64,000 bases of DNA from contig NZ_FOZE01000001.1 in assembly GCF_900113225.1 (NCBI RefSeq), forward strand, positions 2,542,001 through 2,606,000, written 5' to 3'. Source of the DNA: Mitsuaria sp. PDC51. GTDB lineage: Bacteria; Pseudomonadota; Gammaproteobacteria; Burkholderiales; Burkholderiaceae_C. Each line of letters opens with the position of its first letter. Position 1 is the first letter of the stretch. Shown here piece after piece: positions 1 to 8,076 of this stretch. A program made the translations under genes and the position numbers. The notes below the pieces were generated by a model. The model had not been told where the DNA came from, did not search any database, and saw only the letters and a list, made by a program, of their open reading frames with translations.

Positions 1-1261
1 CGAGCACGTCCAGGAAGCCGAACTTGCCGAGCTCGAAGCCGCGGCTCGCGGCGGTGTAGGCCTCGCGCGCGCCGGGCAGCACCTCGCGGCGCAGCGCCTG
101 GACCTCGTCGGCCCGGGCCCGCAGTTCGTCGGCGGCGGCCAGCACCTCGGCCCGCAGGCGCTGCGATTCGGCCTCGGCGCGCTGCTCGGCCGCCTGCCGG
201 CGCTTGAGGGCCTCGCGTTGCGCGCCCTGGTTGCGATCGAACAGCGGCAGCGGCAGCGACACGCCGATGACGGCCTGGCTGCGGCCGATCTCCTGCGAGC
301 GCTTCGCGCCCAGGCTCACCGTCAGGTCGGGGATGCGCTGGGTGCGCGCCAGGTCATAGGCAGCCTGGGCCTGCTCGACGTCCAGCCGAGCCCGGCGCAG
401 CGCCGGCGCATCGGCCAGCCGCCGACCAACCTCGGCCGCGTCGGGCAACGGCGGCAGCGCGTCCGCGCGACCGTCGAGCGCGCCGATCGTGGATTCCTCC
501 ACGCCGATGGCGGCCGCCAACGCATGCCGCGAAGCGAGCTGCTCGGCCTGCGCCTGGCGCCATTCGATCCGCGCCGTCGACACCGCGACCCGGGCGCGGG
601 TCTCGTCGATCGGCGACAGCTTGCCGGCCGCCACGCGGCGCGCGGTCGCACCGGCGCCGTCGCCGGCGATGCGCAGCGACTCCTCGGCGCTCTGCAGGCG
701 CTCCTGGGCCAGCAAGGCGACGAAGAAGGCCTGGACCACCTCGGCGCGCAGCTCGGCGCGCACGGCGTCGAGTTCCGCCTGGGCCAGGTCGCGACCGCGC
801 CGGGCCCATTCGGTCCGGGCAGCGCGCTGGCCGCCGATCTCCAGCGGCTGGCTCAGCAGGACGGTGACGGTGCGGGTCTCGCGCCGGGTGTCCTCCTGCT
901 CGAGGCTCAGCGTGGGATTGGGCGGCAAGGCCGCCTGCCGCACCGCGCCGTCGGCGGCCTCGACGTCGAAGGCGGCCGCGCGCAGCCGCGGGTGCGCGCC
1001 CAGGGCGCGCTCGACGGCGGCCTCCAGCGAGAGCGGCTGCGGCGTGTCGGGCCGCGGCGAGGCGACTGGGGGCGGAGCTCCGGCATCGGACGAGCGTCCG
1101 GCGCCGGACGAGGATCCCGCATCGAATGAGCGCCCGGCGACGGGCGAAGACCCCGCATCGGACGAGGGCCCGGCGGTGGCCGGACCGGACGAGGCCCGGC
1201 TCGCCAGGGGAAGAAGGGACAGCAGTGCCGCGCTGCACAGCGGCACCAGGAACTTGCGCAT
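1..1261 (-). CDS. czcC: CzcC-like outer membrane efflux protein (TolC family), 3' end outside window
   Basis: Outer membrane channel of an RND-type heavy-metal (Co/Zn/Cd) efflux system; the partners CzcB and CzcA would lie beyond the left edge. The reading frame is open from the ATG at 1261 to base 1, about 420 codons. It starts with a signal peptide (MRKFLVPLCSAALLSLLPLA), then a Ser/Gly/Asp-rich linker, then two long coiled-coil regions typical of outer membrane efflux proteins (conserved start near LSLEAAVERALGAHP; later RTEWARRGRDLAQAELDA). A GGAG ribosome site lies about 8 bases before the ATG. It follows czcI on the same strand, which is the czcI-czcC order known from Cupriavidus. The family assignment is firm; the metal specificity is inferred from czcI. 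Confidence 0.88.
   Translation of the reverse strand, partial: MRKFLVPLCSAALLSLLPLASRASSGPATAGPSSDAGSSPVAGRSFDAGSSSGAGRSSDAGAPPPVASPRPDTPQPLSLEAAVERALGAHPRLRAAAFDVEAADGAVRQAALPPNPTLSLEQEDTRRETRTVTVLLSQPLEIGGQRAARTEWARRGRDLAQAELDAVRAELRAEVVQAFFVALLAQERLQSAEESLRIAGDGAGATARRVAAGKLSPIDETRARVAVSTARIEWRQAQAEQLASRHALAAAIGVEESTIGALDGRADALPPLPDAAEVGRRLADAPALRRARLDVEQAQAAYDLARTQRIPDLTVSLGAKRSQEIGRSQAVIGVSLPLPLFDRNQGAQREALKRRQAAEQRAEAESQRLRAEVLAAADELRARADEVQALRREVLPGAREAYTAASRGFELGKFGFLDVL
1083..1190. repeat. 36-bp imperfect tandem repeat inside czcC
   Basis: Three copies of a 36-bp unit begin at 1083, 1119 and 1155, each starting GCATCG. On the minus strand they encode a 12-residue repeat (GPSSDAGSSPVA, GRSFDAGSSSGA, GRSSDAGAPPPV) between the signal peptide and the folded part of CzcC. 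The exact 36-bp periodicity points to slippage-type expansion of a flexible linker. Confidence 0.8.
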
Positions 1262-1342
1262 CGGAGACTCCGGCGTTGCGCCCGCCGCCGCGTGGAGCGG
1301 CGGGCAGGAAAGGGATCAACGGGGAATCGGCGAGCGCCTGAG

Positions 1343-1361
1343 GCCTCGGCCAGGCCGAGGC
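1343..1361. other. Hairpin between czcI and czcC
   Basis: An 8-bp perfect stem (GCCTCGGC / GCCGAGGC) with loop CAG lies in the 135-bp gap between czcI and czcC. There is no T run on either side, so it is more likely an mRNA-processing or attenuating stem than a strong terminator. Confidence 0.4.
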
Positions 1362-1396
1362 GGTCGAGGATCAGGGAATGAGGAGGCGCCCGCCGC

Positions 1397-1777
1397 TCAG
1401 GCGGTGCGCCAATTGGGGCGTTCGCGGCGGTCGGGGCCGCGCGAGGACCAGGACTCGGGCGCGGCGGCGCGAGCGATCGGCCCGTTCACGGCCGGCAGCT
1501 CCAGCGGCGTGCTCGCCACCGGCTGGGTGTGCCCCAGATGGCAGAAGCCGCAATCGTCGTCGACGCAGGGCGTCGGCGGATGGGTGGCCTTGGCGGCGTC
1601 GGCGGATGGGGCCTCCGGCGAGGAGCCGGACCGATGCTCGCCCTCATGACGATGCTCGTGATGCCCGACATGACGGGCGGCGGGATCTTCCTCATGCCCG
1701 CAATAGGTCGCCGCCACCGCCCAGCTCAGCTGGAGCGGCACCAGGATCAGCAGGAAGACGGCGAACCAGCGGCGCAT
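1397..1777 (-). CDS. czcI: CzcI-like cobalt-zinc-cadmium resistance protein
   Basis: Small periplasmic protein of 126 residues, of the type found upstream of czcCBA and thought to modulate czc expression or metal binding in the periplasm. It begins MRRWFAVFLLILVPLQLSWA, a clear signal sequence, followed by a Cys and a His-rich stretch (HVGHHEHRHEGEH) and a second metal-ligand patch (CVDDDCGFCHLGH). The ATG at 1777 is chosen because the signal peptide starts there; an upstream in-frame ATG at 1861 would place a charged tail before it. It precedes czcC on the same strand. Its start overlaps the end of the upstream beta-family gene by 31 bases. Confidence 0.85.
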   Translation of the reverse strand: MRRWFAVFLLILVPLQLSWAVAATYCGHEEDPAARHVGHHEHRHEGEHRSGSSPEAPSADAAKATHPPTPCVDDDCGFCHLGHTQPVASTPLELPAVNGPIARAAAPESWSSRGPDRRERPNWRTA

Positions 1778-2856
1778 GGAGCGCGAGTATAGGCGGCCGC
1801 TTCCTCGATCATCTCGTCGACCTGCGTCGCCAGATGCAGGTTGACACGCACGGCGGTCCACTCCTCCCGGCCGCGCGCGAAGGCCCGGCCGTTCGCGGCC
1901 TCCTGGATCGCGTGCTCACCCCAGAGGCCGCGTTCCCCGAAGCCCGGCGCGCCCGAGACGATCGCCGACGCCGCCTCCTGGCTGGCCTCGTCGACGGTCG
2001 ATCGCAGTCGTCGCTCGAAGCGCCATTCGCCCTGCCGCGTGTAATCGATCCGCACCAGGCCCGGCGGCCACTCGGCGCCAGGCTCGCTGGGCGCGTGGAC
2101 CGACCCGTGGTCGCCATAAGCGACCCGCGCCGAGGCGCCCACCCGTCGGTGCAACTCCCGCTCGAGCAGGGCCAGGCGCCCCGAACGCGGGAACTCGCCG
2201 GTCGGCGCGCGGCCCAGCGCCTGCGCCGCGGACGGAAAGCTGTTGCCCATCACCACGACGCGCAGGTCTCGCCATCTGGCTCGCCAGCGCAGCACCAGGT
2301 CACGCGCGTTGCCCGCGCAGCCCAGCAGCCAGTCCCGTTCGGTCCCGAAGTCCAGGACGACCAGCGCCCGCCCGGGTGCGTCGAGCTGGTCCAGCGCCAG
2401 TTCGACGCCGGTCGTCAAGGGCACCGCGCCGCGCAGGCGGAAGACGACCAGGCCGAACTCGCGCTCGATGTCCACCGCCTGCTGCGCGACGGCGCGCGGG
2501 TTGGCACCGTCGGGCGCCTGGACCACGGGCAGCGCACCCGGATGGTCCTGGACGAACTCGCGCCAGAGCCGGAACCCCTGCGCCGGATCGACCAGCTGCC
2601 GCCAGGCCGCGGCATGCTCGGACGGCGCACGGCCGAGGTCCACCAGGTAGGGCAGCGAGCGCATCACCTCTTCCGCCTGCCGGGCGGCATGGCGGAAATC
2701 CACCAGGGCGGGCATCCGCGGCGTCGGCGTCAGCGTGAGCAGGGGCAGCATGCGGCGCTTGCGCGCCCGATCGAGCTCGCGCAGCCCCAGCAGTTCCGCC
2801 GGCTGCGTCCGCAGCGAGGGAAAGTAGACGATCTCGTCCAGCGACACGTCCTTCAT
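1747..2856 (-). CDS. Beta family protein (PF14350-like), role unknown
   Basis: A 369-residue soluble protein. The opening segment (IVYFPSLRTQPAELLGL then a charged run and MLPLLTLTP) and the later LVVLDFGTERD and RVVVMGNSFP segments resemble the 'beta protein' family, whose members are about 350 residues and are often found in mobile or accessory regions. No catalytic motif is evident. The ATG at 2856 is preceded by a strong AAGGAGGAG ribosome site. The gene lies upstream of czcI on the same strand and overlaps it by 31 bases, so the two may be cotranscribed. Family membership is recalled from pattern and moderately certain; function cannot be stated. Confidence 0.6.
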   Translation of the reverse strand: MKDVSLDEIVYFPSLRTQPAELLGLRELDRARKRRMLPLLTLTPTPRMPALVDFRHAARQAEEVMRSLPYLVDLGRAPSEHAAAWRQLVDPAQGFRLWREFVQDHPGALPVVQAPDGANPRAVAQQAVDIEREFGLVVFRLRGAVPLTTGVELALDQLDAPGRALVVLDFGTERDWLLGCAGNARDLVLRWRARWRDLRVVVMGNSFPSAAQALGRAPTGEFPRSGRLALLERELHRRVGASARVAYGDHGSVHAPSEPGAEWPPGLVRIDYTRQGEWRFERRLRSTVDEASQEAASAIVSGAPGFGERGLWGEHAIQEAANGRAFARGREEWTAVRVNLHLATQVDEMIEEAAAYTRAPCAAGSPSSC

Positions 2857-3112
2857 CGACTCCTCCTTGGGGCCCTGCCCCGGTCGCGGACGCCCCGCGC
2901 GCCCGGTCCGCGCAGGCTAGGAACGCGGGGCCTCGTATGCCAGCGGCGGGATTGATCGATGTCAGGAATCGCAGCGGACGACGCGTTTGTATGCCGCTGT
3001 ATCTGCTGGCGCCCGGGCGACACCGGCATGCATCCCGGCCCGCAAGTCGACAAGCCGGCGATACATCCGCCCGGTCCACTGGGGCCTTCGCCACCACACC
3101 CTGGAGACCGAC

Positions 3113-4165
3113 ATGACCGAGGCCTCGCTGCCCCGCCGCCGCTTCCTGATCGGCGCCGCTTCCGCGGCCACCGCCGTTGCCCTCCCGACCGGCCTGAGCC
3201 GGGCCGCCACCGCCGCCCCTGCGGGTGACGCACCCGGCGCCAGCGGATCGCCGATCGCCGTTTCGCCGGCCTTCGGCGTCCTGAAGGAGATCGACGCCGG
3301 CGACCTGCGCGTGGGCTACGTCGAAGCGGGCCCCGCCGACGGCCCGCCGGTGCTGCTGCTGCATGGCTGGCCGTATGACGTCCATACCTACGAGGCGGTC
3401 GCGCCCCTGCTGGCCGCGGCCGGACATCGCGTGATCGTTCCCTACGCGCGGGGTTACGGCACGACGCGCTTCCTGTCGGCGGGCACGCCTCGCAACGGCC
3501 AGCAGGGCGCGCTGGCCAGCGATGCCATCGCCTTGCTGGACGCGCTGCGCATTCCGAAGGCGCTGGTCGCCGGCTGCGACTGGGGCGCGCGCACGGCGGG
3601 CATCCTGGCCGCGTTATGGCCGGAGCGCTGCGAGGCGCTGGTGTCCGTCAGCGGCTACCTGTTGGTCAGCCGACAGGTCAACCAGCAGCCGCTGCCGCCG
3701 GCGGCCGAGCTGCAATGGTGGTACCAGTACTACTTCGCGACCGAGCGCGGCCGCCTGGGCTACCAGCAACACCGCGAGGCCTTCGCGCGGCTGATCTGGC
3801 AGCTGGCCTCGCCGCAATGGCGCTTCGACGACGCGACCTTCGCTCGCAGCGCGGCCGCGTTCTCCAACCCGGACCATGTCGACATCGTCGTGCACAACTA
3901 CCGCTGGCGCCTCGGGCTGGCCGAGGGCGAGCCGCGCTTCGATGCGATCGAGGCCCGCATCGGCGCGGCGCCGGTGATCGGCATTCCGACGATCACGCTG
4001 GAGGGCGATGCCAACGGCGCGCCTCATCCGTCGCCCGCCGCCTATCGGCCCAAGTTCAGCGGGCGTTACGAGCACCGCGACCTGCGCGGCGGCATCGGCC
4101 ACAACCTGCCGCAGGAAGCGCCGAAGGCGTTCGCGCAAGCCATCCTCGACGTCAGGCGGTTCTGA
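3113..4165 (+). CDS. Tat-exported alpha/beta hydrolase, epoxide hydrolase-like
   Basis: A 350-residue hydrolase. The N-terminus carries a twin-arginine signal (PRRRFLIGAASAATAVALP), so it is probably folded in the cytoplasm and exported. The hydrolase core shows the HGWP oxyanion segment near residue 85, the nucleophile elbow GCDWGAR with Asp156 as nucleophile, and a C-terminal GGIGHNLPQE with the catalytic His. An Asp nucleophile is characteristic of epoxide hydrolases and haloalkane dehalogenases rather than Ser esterases. The ATG at 3113 is chosen for the Tat motif and a GGAG site 8 bases upstream. It is followed by a perfect hairpin and stands alone on its strand. Confidence 0.85.
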   Translation: MTEASLPRRRFLIGAASAATAVALPTGLSRAATAAPAGDAPGASGSPIAVSPAFGVLKEIDAGDLRVGYVEAGPADGPPVLLLHGWPYDVHTYEAVAPLLAAAGHRVIVPYARGYGTTRFLSAGTPRNGQQGALASDAIALLDALRIPKALVAGCDWGARTAGILAALWPERCEALVSVSGYLLVSRQVNQQPLPPAAELQWWYQYYFATERGRLGYQQHREAFARLIWQLASPQWRFDDATFARSAAAFSNPDHVDIVVHNYRWRLGLAEGEPRFDAIEARIGAAPVIGIPTITLEGDANGAPHPSPAAYRPKFSGRYEHRDLRGGIGHNLPQEAPKAFAQAILDVRRF

Positions 4166-4197
4166 GCGCCTCAGAATTTCCGGTGCGGAAACGAAAG

Positions 4198-4221
4198 CGG
4201 GGTTCCCATGCGGGAACCCCG
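4198..4221 (+). terminator. Terminator-like hairpin after the alpha/beta hydrolase
   Basis: A perfect 10-bp stem (CGGGGTTCCC / GGGAACCCCG) with loop ATGC starts 33 bases after the hydrolase stop codon. It is followed by TTGCTC, a weak U tract. It could also serve the converging DUF4148 gene. Confidence 0.65.
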
Positions 4222-4355
4222 TTGCTCGAAGTGCGATGACCGTTCGGTACGGGTCGGGTCATCCGAAGTCCATCCTGCGGTCCATCAGGCCAGCACGGTT
4301 CCGGTCGGACCCGACGAGCGGATCGTCACGGCCGGTGCGGGATCTGAGGGAGCGA

Positions 4356-4802
4356 TCAGCGAGTGGACGAACGCGCCGCCTCGAACTCCGGCGCATACCC
4401 CTGCTCGCTCCACAGACGCTCCAGCGTCCCGTCGGCGCGAGCCTGTTCCAGCTCATCCATGACCTGGGCACGTGTCTTGCCGCCCGCAGCAGGTGCGGAG
4501 AAGCGCACTTCGCTGCTGGTGTCCGACGACATGCCCACCGTCACATCGGCATCGGCCTGGTGATTCGAATACTGCACGTCCATGCCGCGGGCTTCATCGA
4601 AGTCCGGCGCATAGCTGTGCTCCCCCTGCAACTGGGCCAGGGTGCCGTCCGCGCGGGCCTGCTCCAGCTCCGCGATCACTTGGTCGCGGGACTTGGGCCC
4701 GGACACGATCTCTTCCTCCACCTGGGCGAAGGCGGGCACGGCCAGTGCGGCGGCCAGGGCCGCGGCGCCCAGGGGAATCGACAGCTTCTTGAAGTGATGC
4801 AT
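4356..4802 (-). CDS. DUF4148 periplasmic protein with duplicated motif
   Basis: A 148-residue exported protein of the DUF4148 family, common in Burkholderiales and without a known function. A signal peptide (residues 1-26, ending PAFA) precedes two copies of a helical motif: KSRDQVIAELEQARADGTL near residue 37 and KTRAQVMDELEQARADGTL near residue 106. The near-identity of the two copies indicates an internal duplication. The ATG at 4802 has an AAGGAG site; an upstream in-frame extension to 4961 would bury the signal peptide. A TGAC-N6-GTCA palindrome, of the type bound by heavy-metal response regulators, lies about 145 bases upstream. The gene is divergent from the truncated kinase. Confidence 0.82.
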   Translation of the reverse strand: MHHFKKLSIPLGAAALAAALAVPAFAQVEEEIVSGPKSRDQVIAELEQARADGTLAQLQGEHSYAPDFDEARGMDVQYSNHQADADVTVGMSSDTSSEVRFSAPAAGGKTRAQVMDELEQARADGTLERLWSEQGYAPEFEAARSSTR

Positions 4803-4939
4803 GGTGAAACTCCTTCGGTTGAAAGTGGTCCAGCACGCGTGATCCATCGCGTTGCCGCGGAGCGGATCCCGCTGCGTCGGCGCGCTTTTCAAACGCCTTG
4901 GGATCGACTCTACGCAGTCCGCGCTGACACGAGGCGGAC

Positions 4940-5845
4940 ATGCGGATGACCGTTTTGTCATCGTTGCGCAGCGCGGGCGGATTGCTGCGCGCCCTGCGGC
5001 AACGCGTGGACCAGTTGACCGCGATGCTCGAGCGGCAGCGGCGTTCCTGCGCGCAGCGCGAGGCCTTCAGCGCGAACGTCGCGCATGAACTGCGCACGCC
5101 GCTGGCGACGCTGATCGCCGGCACCGAGCTGACCCTGCGCGAGGGCGGCTTGCCGCCGACCGTCGCGGATCGCCTGGGCGGTCATCTCGATGAACTGCAT
5201 CGCATGCAGGACATCGTGGGCGACATGCTGTTCCTGTCCCGCGCTTACGGCGGCCAGCGCGCGCGGCGTCAAGCCGTCGACAGCCTGGCGGCGCTGGCGC
5301 GCGAGGTGGCGGACTACCACGATGCCGCCCTCGACGAAGCCGGGTTGTCCCTGCGCATCGAAGGCGACGGCGCGGCCGAGGTCGATGCGGCGCTGCTCAA
5401 GCGCGCGCTGTCCAACCTGATCGACAACGCGACCCGCTATGCGACGCCGGGCAGCGCGCTGCGCGTGGGCATCGAGCCGGTTCGAGGCGGTGTCATCCGG
5501 CTGTGGGTCGCCAACCTCGGGCCGGTGATTCCGGCGGCCCGCCTGCCGCGGCTCTTCGATCGCTTCTATCGGGCGGAGTCCTCGCGCGAGTCGCAGGCGG
5601 TCGGCGCCGGGCCATCCGGGGAGCATCTGGGGCTGGGGCTGTCCATCGTCGACGCGATCGCGCGCATGCATGGCGGCGCGCCGTTCGCGCGGTCCGGCGA
5701 CGGGGAGACGCGCATCGGGTTCACCTTGACCGGCGGCCGGCGCGCGCCCGCCTACACTGCGCGCCGGCCCGAGGCGGCCCCCTCCGGCGCGCGTGCGTCG
5801 ACGCCGTCCGCCTCGACGAGTTCCCCGCCCGCCTCGCCCCGATGA
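4940..5845 (+). CDS. Histidine kinase core, probably an N-terminally truncated remnant
   Basis: A 301-residue protein with the dimerisation and H-box (NVAHELRTPL, His49), N-box (SNLIDNATRYA) and a final G box (LGLGLSIVDAIARMHGG) of a heavy-metal-type sensor kinase. Full kinases of this class are about 450-480 residues, with two membrane segments and a HAMP domain before the H-box; here only 48 residues precede the His and no membrane segment exists. No response regulator is adjacent. The C-terminus carries an Ala/Ser/Pro-rich tail, and the stop overlaps the next ATG (ATGA). A response-regulator-type palindrome covers codons 2-8, which suggests that a deletion removed a regulator gene and the input domain. 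It may still be expressed as a soluble kinase. Confidence 0.7.
   Translation: MRMTVLSSLRSAGGLLRALRQRVDQLTAMLERQRRSCAQREAFSANVAHELRTPLATLIAGTELTLREGGLPPTVADRLGGHLDELHRMQDIVGDMLFLSRAYGGQRARRQAVDSLAALAREVADYHDAALDEAGLSLRIEGDGAAEVDAALLKRALSNLIDNATRYATPGSALRVGIEPVRGGVIRLWVANLGPVIPAARLPRLFDRFYRAESSRESQAVGAGPSGEHLGLGLSIVDAIARMHGGAPFARSGDGETRIGFTLTGGRRAPAYTARRPEAAPSGARASTPSASTSSPPASPR
4945..4962. promoter_or_regulatory. CusR/CopR-like palindrome (TGAC-N6-GTCA)
   Basis: GATGAC-CGTTTT-GTCATC is a perfect 6-bp inverted repeat with a 6-base spacer. The half-site spacing equals the box bound by CusR/CopR/PcoR-type regulators, and the right half matches TTGTCA exactly. It overlaps the start of the truncated kinase gene and lies upstream of the divergent DUF4148 gene. 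That a CusR-type regulator binds here is inferred from resemblance. Confidence 0.45.
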
Positions 5846-7161
5846 CCGATCGCCTGCTCTCCTTCGTCCAACATCCCCTGGGTCGCCGCGTCGCCCGCGC
5901 GCTCGGCCTGCCGCAGCCGGTGCCCCTCCTGCGGCGCCACGATGCCTGGGAGGACCAGGAACTGGCGGGACGTCTCCTGAGCGTGATCGCGCCGGGGAGC
6001 ATGGCGCCAATGCCCTCGCTGCTGGCGGCCATCGCCGCGCAAGGCGGCACGGCGGCGGGCGATGCGCCGGCGAGCGCGTTGGTCATCGACGCCACCGGCT
6101 GCCGCGATGTCGCCGCGCTGCAGGCGCTGTTCATGCAGGCGCAGTTCGGCGTCTCGCGGCTGGCGCCCGGTGGCCGGGTGCTCGCGCTGAGTTCTTCCGG
6201 CGCGGCAAGTGCGGCCGAAGCCGCCTGCCTGCAGGCCGTGTCCGGTTTCATCCGCGCGCTGGCCAAGGAGATCGGCCGCCGCGGCGCGACCGCGAATGCG
6301 CTGGTGCTGGGCGAAGGCGCGGCGTCGGCCGAATCGCTGGCGGGCGCGCTGCGCTTCTTCGCGACGGACCGCTCGGCCTACGTGTCCGGACAGGTGCTCG
6401 CCTGGCGCAAGGAGGCGGCGCCCGCGCCTGACCGGCCGCAGCCGGTGGCGCTGGTGACCGGCGCCGCGGGCGGGATCGGCGCCGCCACCGCGCGTCGGCT
6501 GGCGCGTGACGGGCTGCGGGTGCTGTGTGTCGACGTGCCGGCGGCGCGCCAGCCGCTGGAGGCCTTGGCGCGCGAGCTCGACGGCCCGCTGCTGGCCGCG
6601 GACCTGACCGCGGCGGGCACGGTCGACGAATTGGTCGATGCCGTGCACCGGGTCGGTGGCGTCGACGTGCTGGTACACAACGCCGGCATCACCCGCGACC
6701 GCACGCTGGCGCGGATGTCGACGGCGGAATGGGATGCCGTGATGGCGGTGAACCTCGCGGCGATCCTGGCGATCGATGCGCGCCTGGACGAAGCGGGCCT
6801 GCTGAACGCGGGCGTCCGCGAGGTCTGCCTGTCGTCGATCAGCGGCATCGCCGGCAACGCCGGGCAGACCAACTACAGCGCGTCGAAGGCCGCGTTGATC
6901 GGTTACGTCGCGGCACGCGCCGCGCCTCTGGCCGAACGCGCCGGCACGATCAACGCCGTGGCGCCGGGATTCATCGAGACCGCGATGACACGGCGCATGC
7001 CGCTGATGGTGAGGGAAGCGGGGCGCCGCCTGAATGCGCTCAAGCAAGGCGGCACGCCGGCGGACGTGGCCGAAGCGATCGCTTTCCTGGCCTCGCCCGC
7101 CGCGCATCCGCTGACCGGCCAGGTGCTGCGCGTGTGCGGCCAGTCGCTGCTGGGCGCGTGA
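5842..7161 (+). CDS. fabG: High-molecular-weight 3-oxoacyl-ACP/CoA reductase (FabG4-like SDR)
   Basis: A 439-residue NAD(P)H-dependent ketoreductase. The C-terminal half is a classical short-chain dehydrogenase: cofactor motif TGAAGGIG near residues 206-213, HNAGITRDRTLARM, and a catalytic Ser...Tyr345-x3-Lys (SSISGIAG then NYSASK). The first 190 residues form an extra degenerate flavodoxin/Rossmann-like domain, giving the length typical of FabG4-type enzymes (about 450 residues) against about 245 for housekeeping FabG. Such enzymes act on 3-oxoacyl-CoA or long acyl substrates. The ATG at 5842 overlaps the kinase stop in an ATGA junction, implying translational coupling. The substrate is not shown by the sequence. 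Confidence 0.85.
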   Translation: MTDRLLSFVQHPLGRRVARALGLPQPVPLLRRHDAWEDQELAGRLLSVIAPGSMAPMPSLLAAIAAQGGTAAGDAPASALVIDATGCRDVAALQALFMQAQFGVSRLAPGGRVLALSSSGAASAAEAACLQAVSGFIRALAKEIGRRGATANALVLGEGAASAESLAGALRFFATDRSAYVSGQVLAWRKEAAPAPDRPQPVALVTGAAGGIGAATARRLARDGLRVLCVDVPAARQPLEALARELDGPLLAADLTAAGTVDELVDAVHRVGGVDVLVHNAGITRDRTLARMSTAEWDAVMAVNLAAILAIDARLDEAGLLNAGVREVCLSSISGIAGNAGQTNYSASKAALIGYVAARAAPLAERAGTINAVAPGFIETAMTRRMPLMVREAGRRLNALKQGGTPADVAEAIAFLASPAAHPLTGQVLRVCGQSLLGA

Positions 7162-7198
7162 GCGCTCCGGGCCATCATGGACGGGCGCCTGAGCGCCC

Positions 7199-7234
7199 CG
7201 GCCAGCTGACGGGGCGAGCGCGCCCCGGTGGCCG
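7199..7234. terminator. Hairpin between convergent fabG and DUF3309 genes
   Basis: A two-tier stem: outer CGGCCA / TGGCCG and inner CGGGGC / GCCCCG around a 6-base loop. It lies between the convergent stop codons at 7161 and 7247. No T run is present, so it is a structure-only, possibly bidirectional terminator. Confidence 0.4.
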
Positions 7235-7246
7235 CTGACCGACTGG

Positions 7247-7402
7247 TCAGATGTAGCCCATCAGCAGCAGGATGACGAGGATGAGCACCACCAGGCCCAG
7301 GCCGCCGCTGGGGTAGTAGCCCCATCCGCGGCTGTGCGGCCAGGCGGGCAGCGCGCCGATCAGGAGCAGGATGAGGACGACAAGCAGGATGGTGCTGATC
7401 AT
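7247..7402 (-). CDS. DUF3309 family small hydrophobic protein
   Basis: A 51-residue peptide made of two hydrophobic segments (ISTILLVVLILLLIGALP and LGLVVLILVILLLMGYI) joined by a polar WPHSRGWGYYPSGG linker. This is the typical pattern of DUF3309, small membrane proteins widespread in proteobacteria and often near stress genes; function unknown. The ATG at 7402 is chosen because GGAG lies 6 bases upstream; a Met five codons earlier is possible. An FNR-like palindrome lies about 210 bases upstream. Confidence 0.8.
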   Translation of the reverse strand: MISTILLVVLILLLIGALPAWPHSRGWGYYPSGGLGLVVLILVILLLMGYI

Positions 7403-7609
7403 GCGGATCTCCGGCATCTTGTGAATCGATCCCGGCCGGCGCCCAGGAGCGCCGCCGGCAGATGCCTTTGCGTGGCAACCGCTGTGCCTGCGCCGCCCAT
7501 CGAGCTCCCCCGCGCGATCCCCCATTGGCGGGCCCTCTCTTCCCGCCCATTCAGAGCGATGGTCAAGCGCACCTGCTTTCCGCGAGCATGGCCTCCGTCG
7601 CGTCGTGCA

Positions 7610-7623
7610 TTGAGGCAGATCAA
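7610..7623. promoter_or_regulatory. FNR/ANR-like box
   Basis: TTGAG-GCAG-ATCAA matches the FNR/ANR consensus TTGAT-N4-ATCAA at nine of ten positions. It lies between the DUF3309 gene (left, minus strand) and the antitoxin gene (right, plus strand), so either could be the target. No protein-binding evidence can be seen in sequence alone. Confidence 0.4.
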
Positions 7624-7727
7624 TCGAGTGCAGCAATCACGTCGCGACCCTGCCGGGCCGACTTGCCGATCCGCCTTCCGCGCACCAGCATGTCGACCCC
7701 TCGCCCTTTGACTTGCCACTTGATCAT
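7620..7727 (-). CDS. Possible 35-residue basic peptide divergent to the antitoxin
   Basis: An unrecognised small open frame on the minus strand (MIKWQVKGRGVDMLVRGRRI and 15 further residues), strongly basic. Its support is a strong ribosome site (GGGGAGG, about 7 bases before the ATG) and a sensible intergenic position. Its ATG at 7727 overlaps the ATG of the plus-strand antitoxin at 7726. It overlaps the FNR-like box at its 3' end. Coding status is uncertain. Confidence 0.25.
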   Translation of the reverse strand: MIKWQVKGRGVDMLVRGRRIGKSARQGRDVIAALD

Positions 7728-8076
7728 GACCACCCTCCCCTTCGATGCCCGATCGAGCGCTCCGGCGCTCGCAAAACTCCCGCCCTCGCTTGGACAGTCG
7801 GGAGGCCCCCGACCTGCCGAAGACACGATCGGCCTGCGCCTGCCCGCGGAAGTCTGCGAACTGATCGACCGCGCCGCCGCCGCGGCGGAGAAATCACGCG
7901 AGGCCTTTCTGATGGATGCCATCCTGGATGCTTCCGAAGCGACGCTGCTGCACCGGGCCACGTTCGGCCTCGACGAGGCGCAACTGAGCGCCTGTCAGGC
8001 GCTGCTCGACCGCCCGCTGGACGAGAACCCCGGCTTCCAGCGGCTCATGGCCAGGAAAGCGCCATGGGCGACCTGA
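7726..8076 (+). CDS. DUF1778 (TacA-type) antitoxin
   Basis: Antitoxin of a TacAT-type pair; it should bind DNA as a ribbon-helix-helix dimer and wrap the acetyltransferase toxin. The DUF1778 core runs from DTIGLRLPAEVCELIDRAAA through SREAFLMDAILDASE, and the C-terminal toxin-binding tail ends RLMARKAPWAT. The family is usually about 90 residues; this start gives 116, and an earlier ATG at 7690 gives 128. Neither has a good ribosome site, so the start is uncertain. The gene overlaps the toxin gene by 13 bases, the usual coupling in these modules. Confidence 0.78.
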   Translation: MTTLPFDARSSAPALAKLPPSLGQSGGPRPAEDTIGLRLPAEVCELIDRAAAAAEKSREAFLMDAILDASEATLLHRATFGLDEAQLSACQALLDRPLDENPGFQRLMARKAPWAT

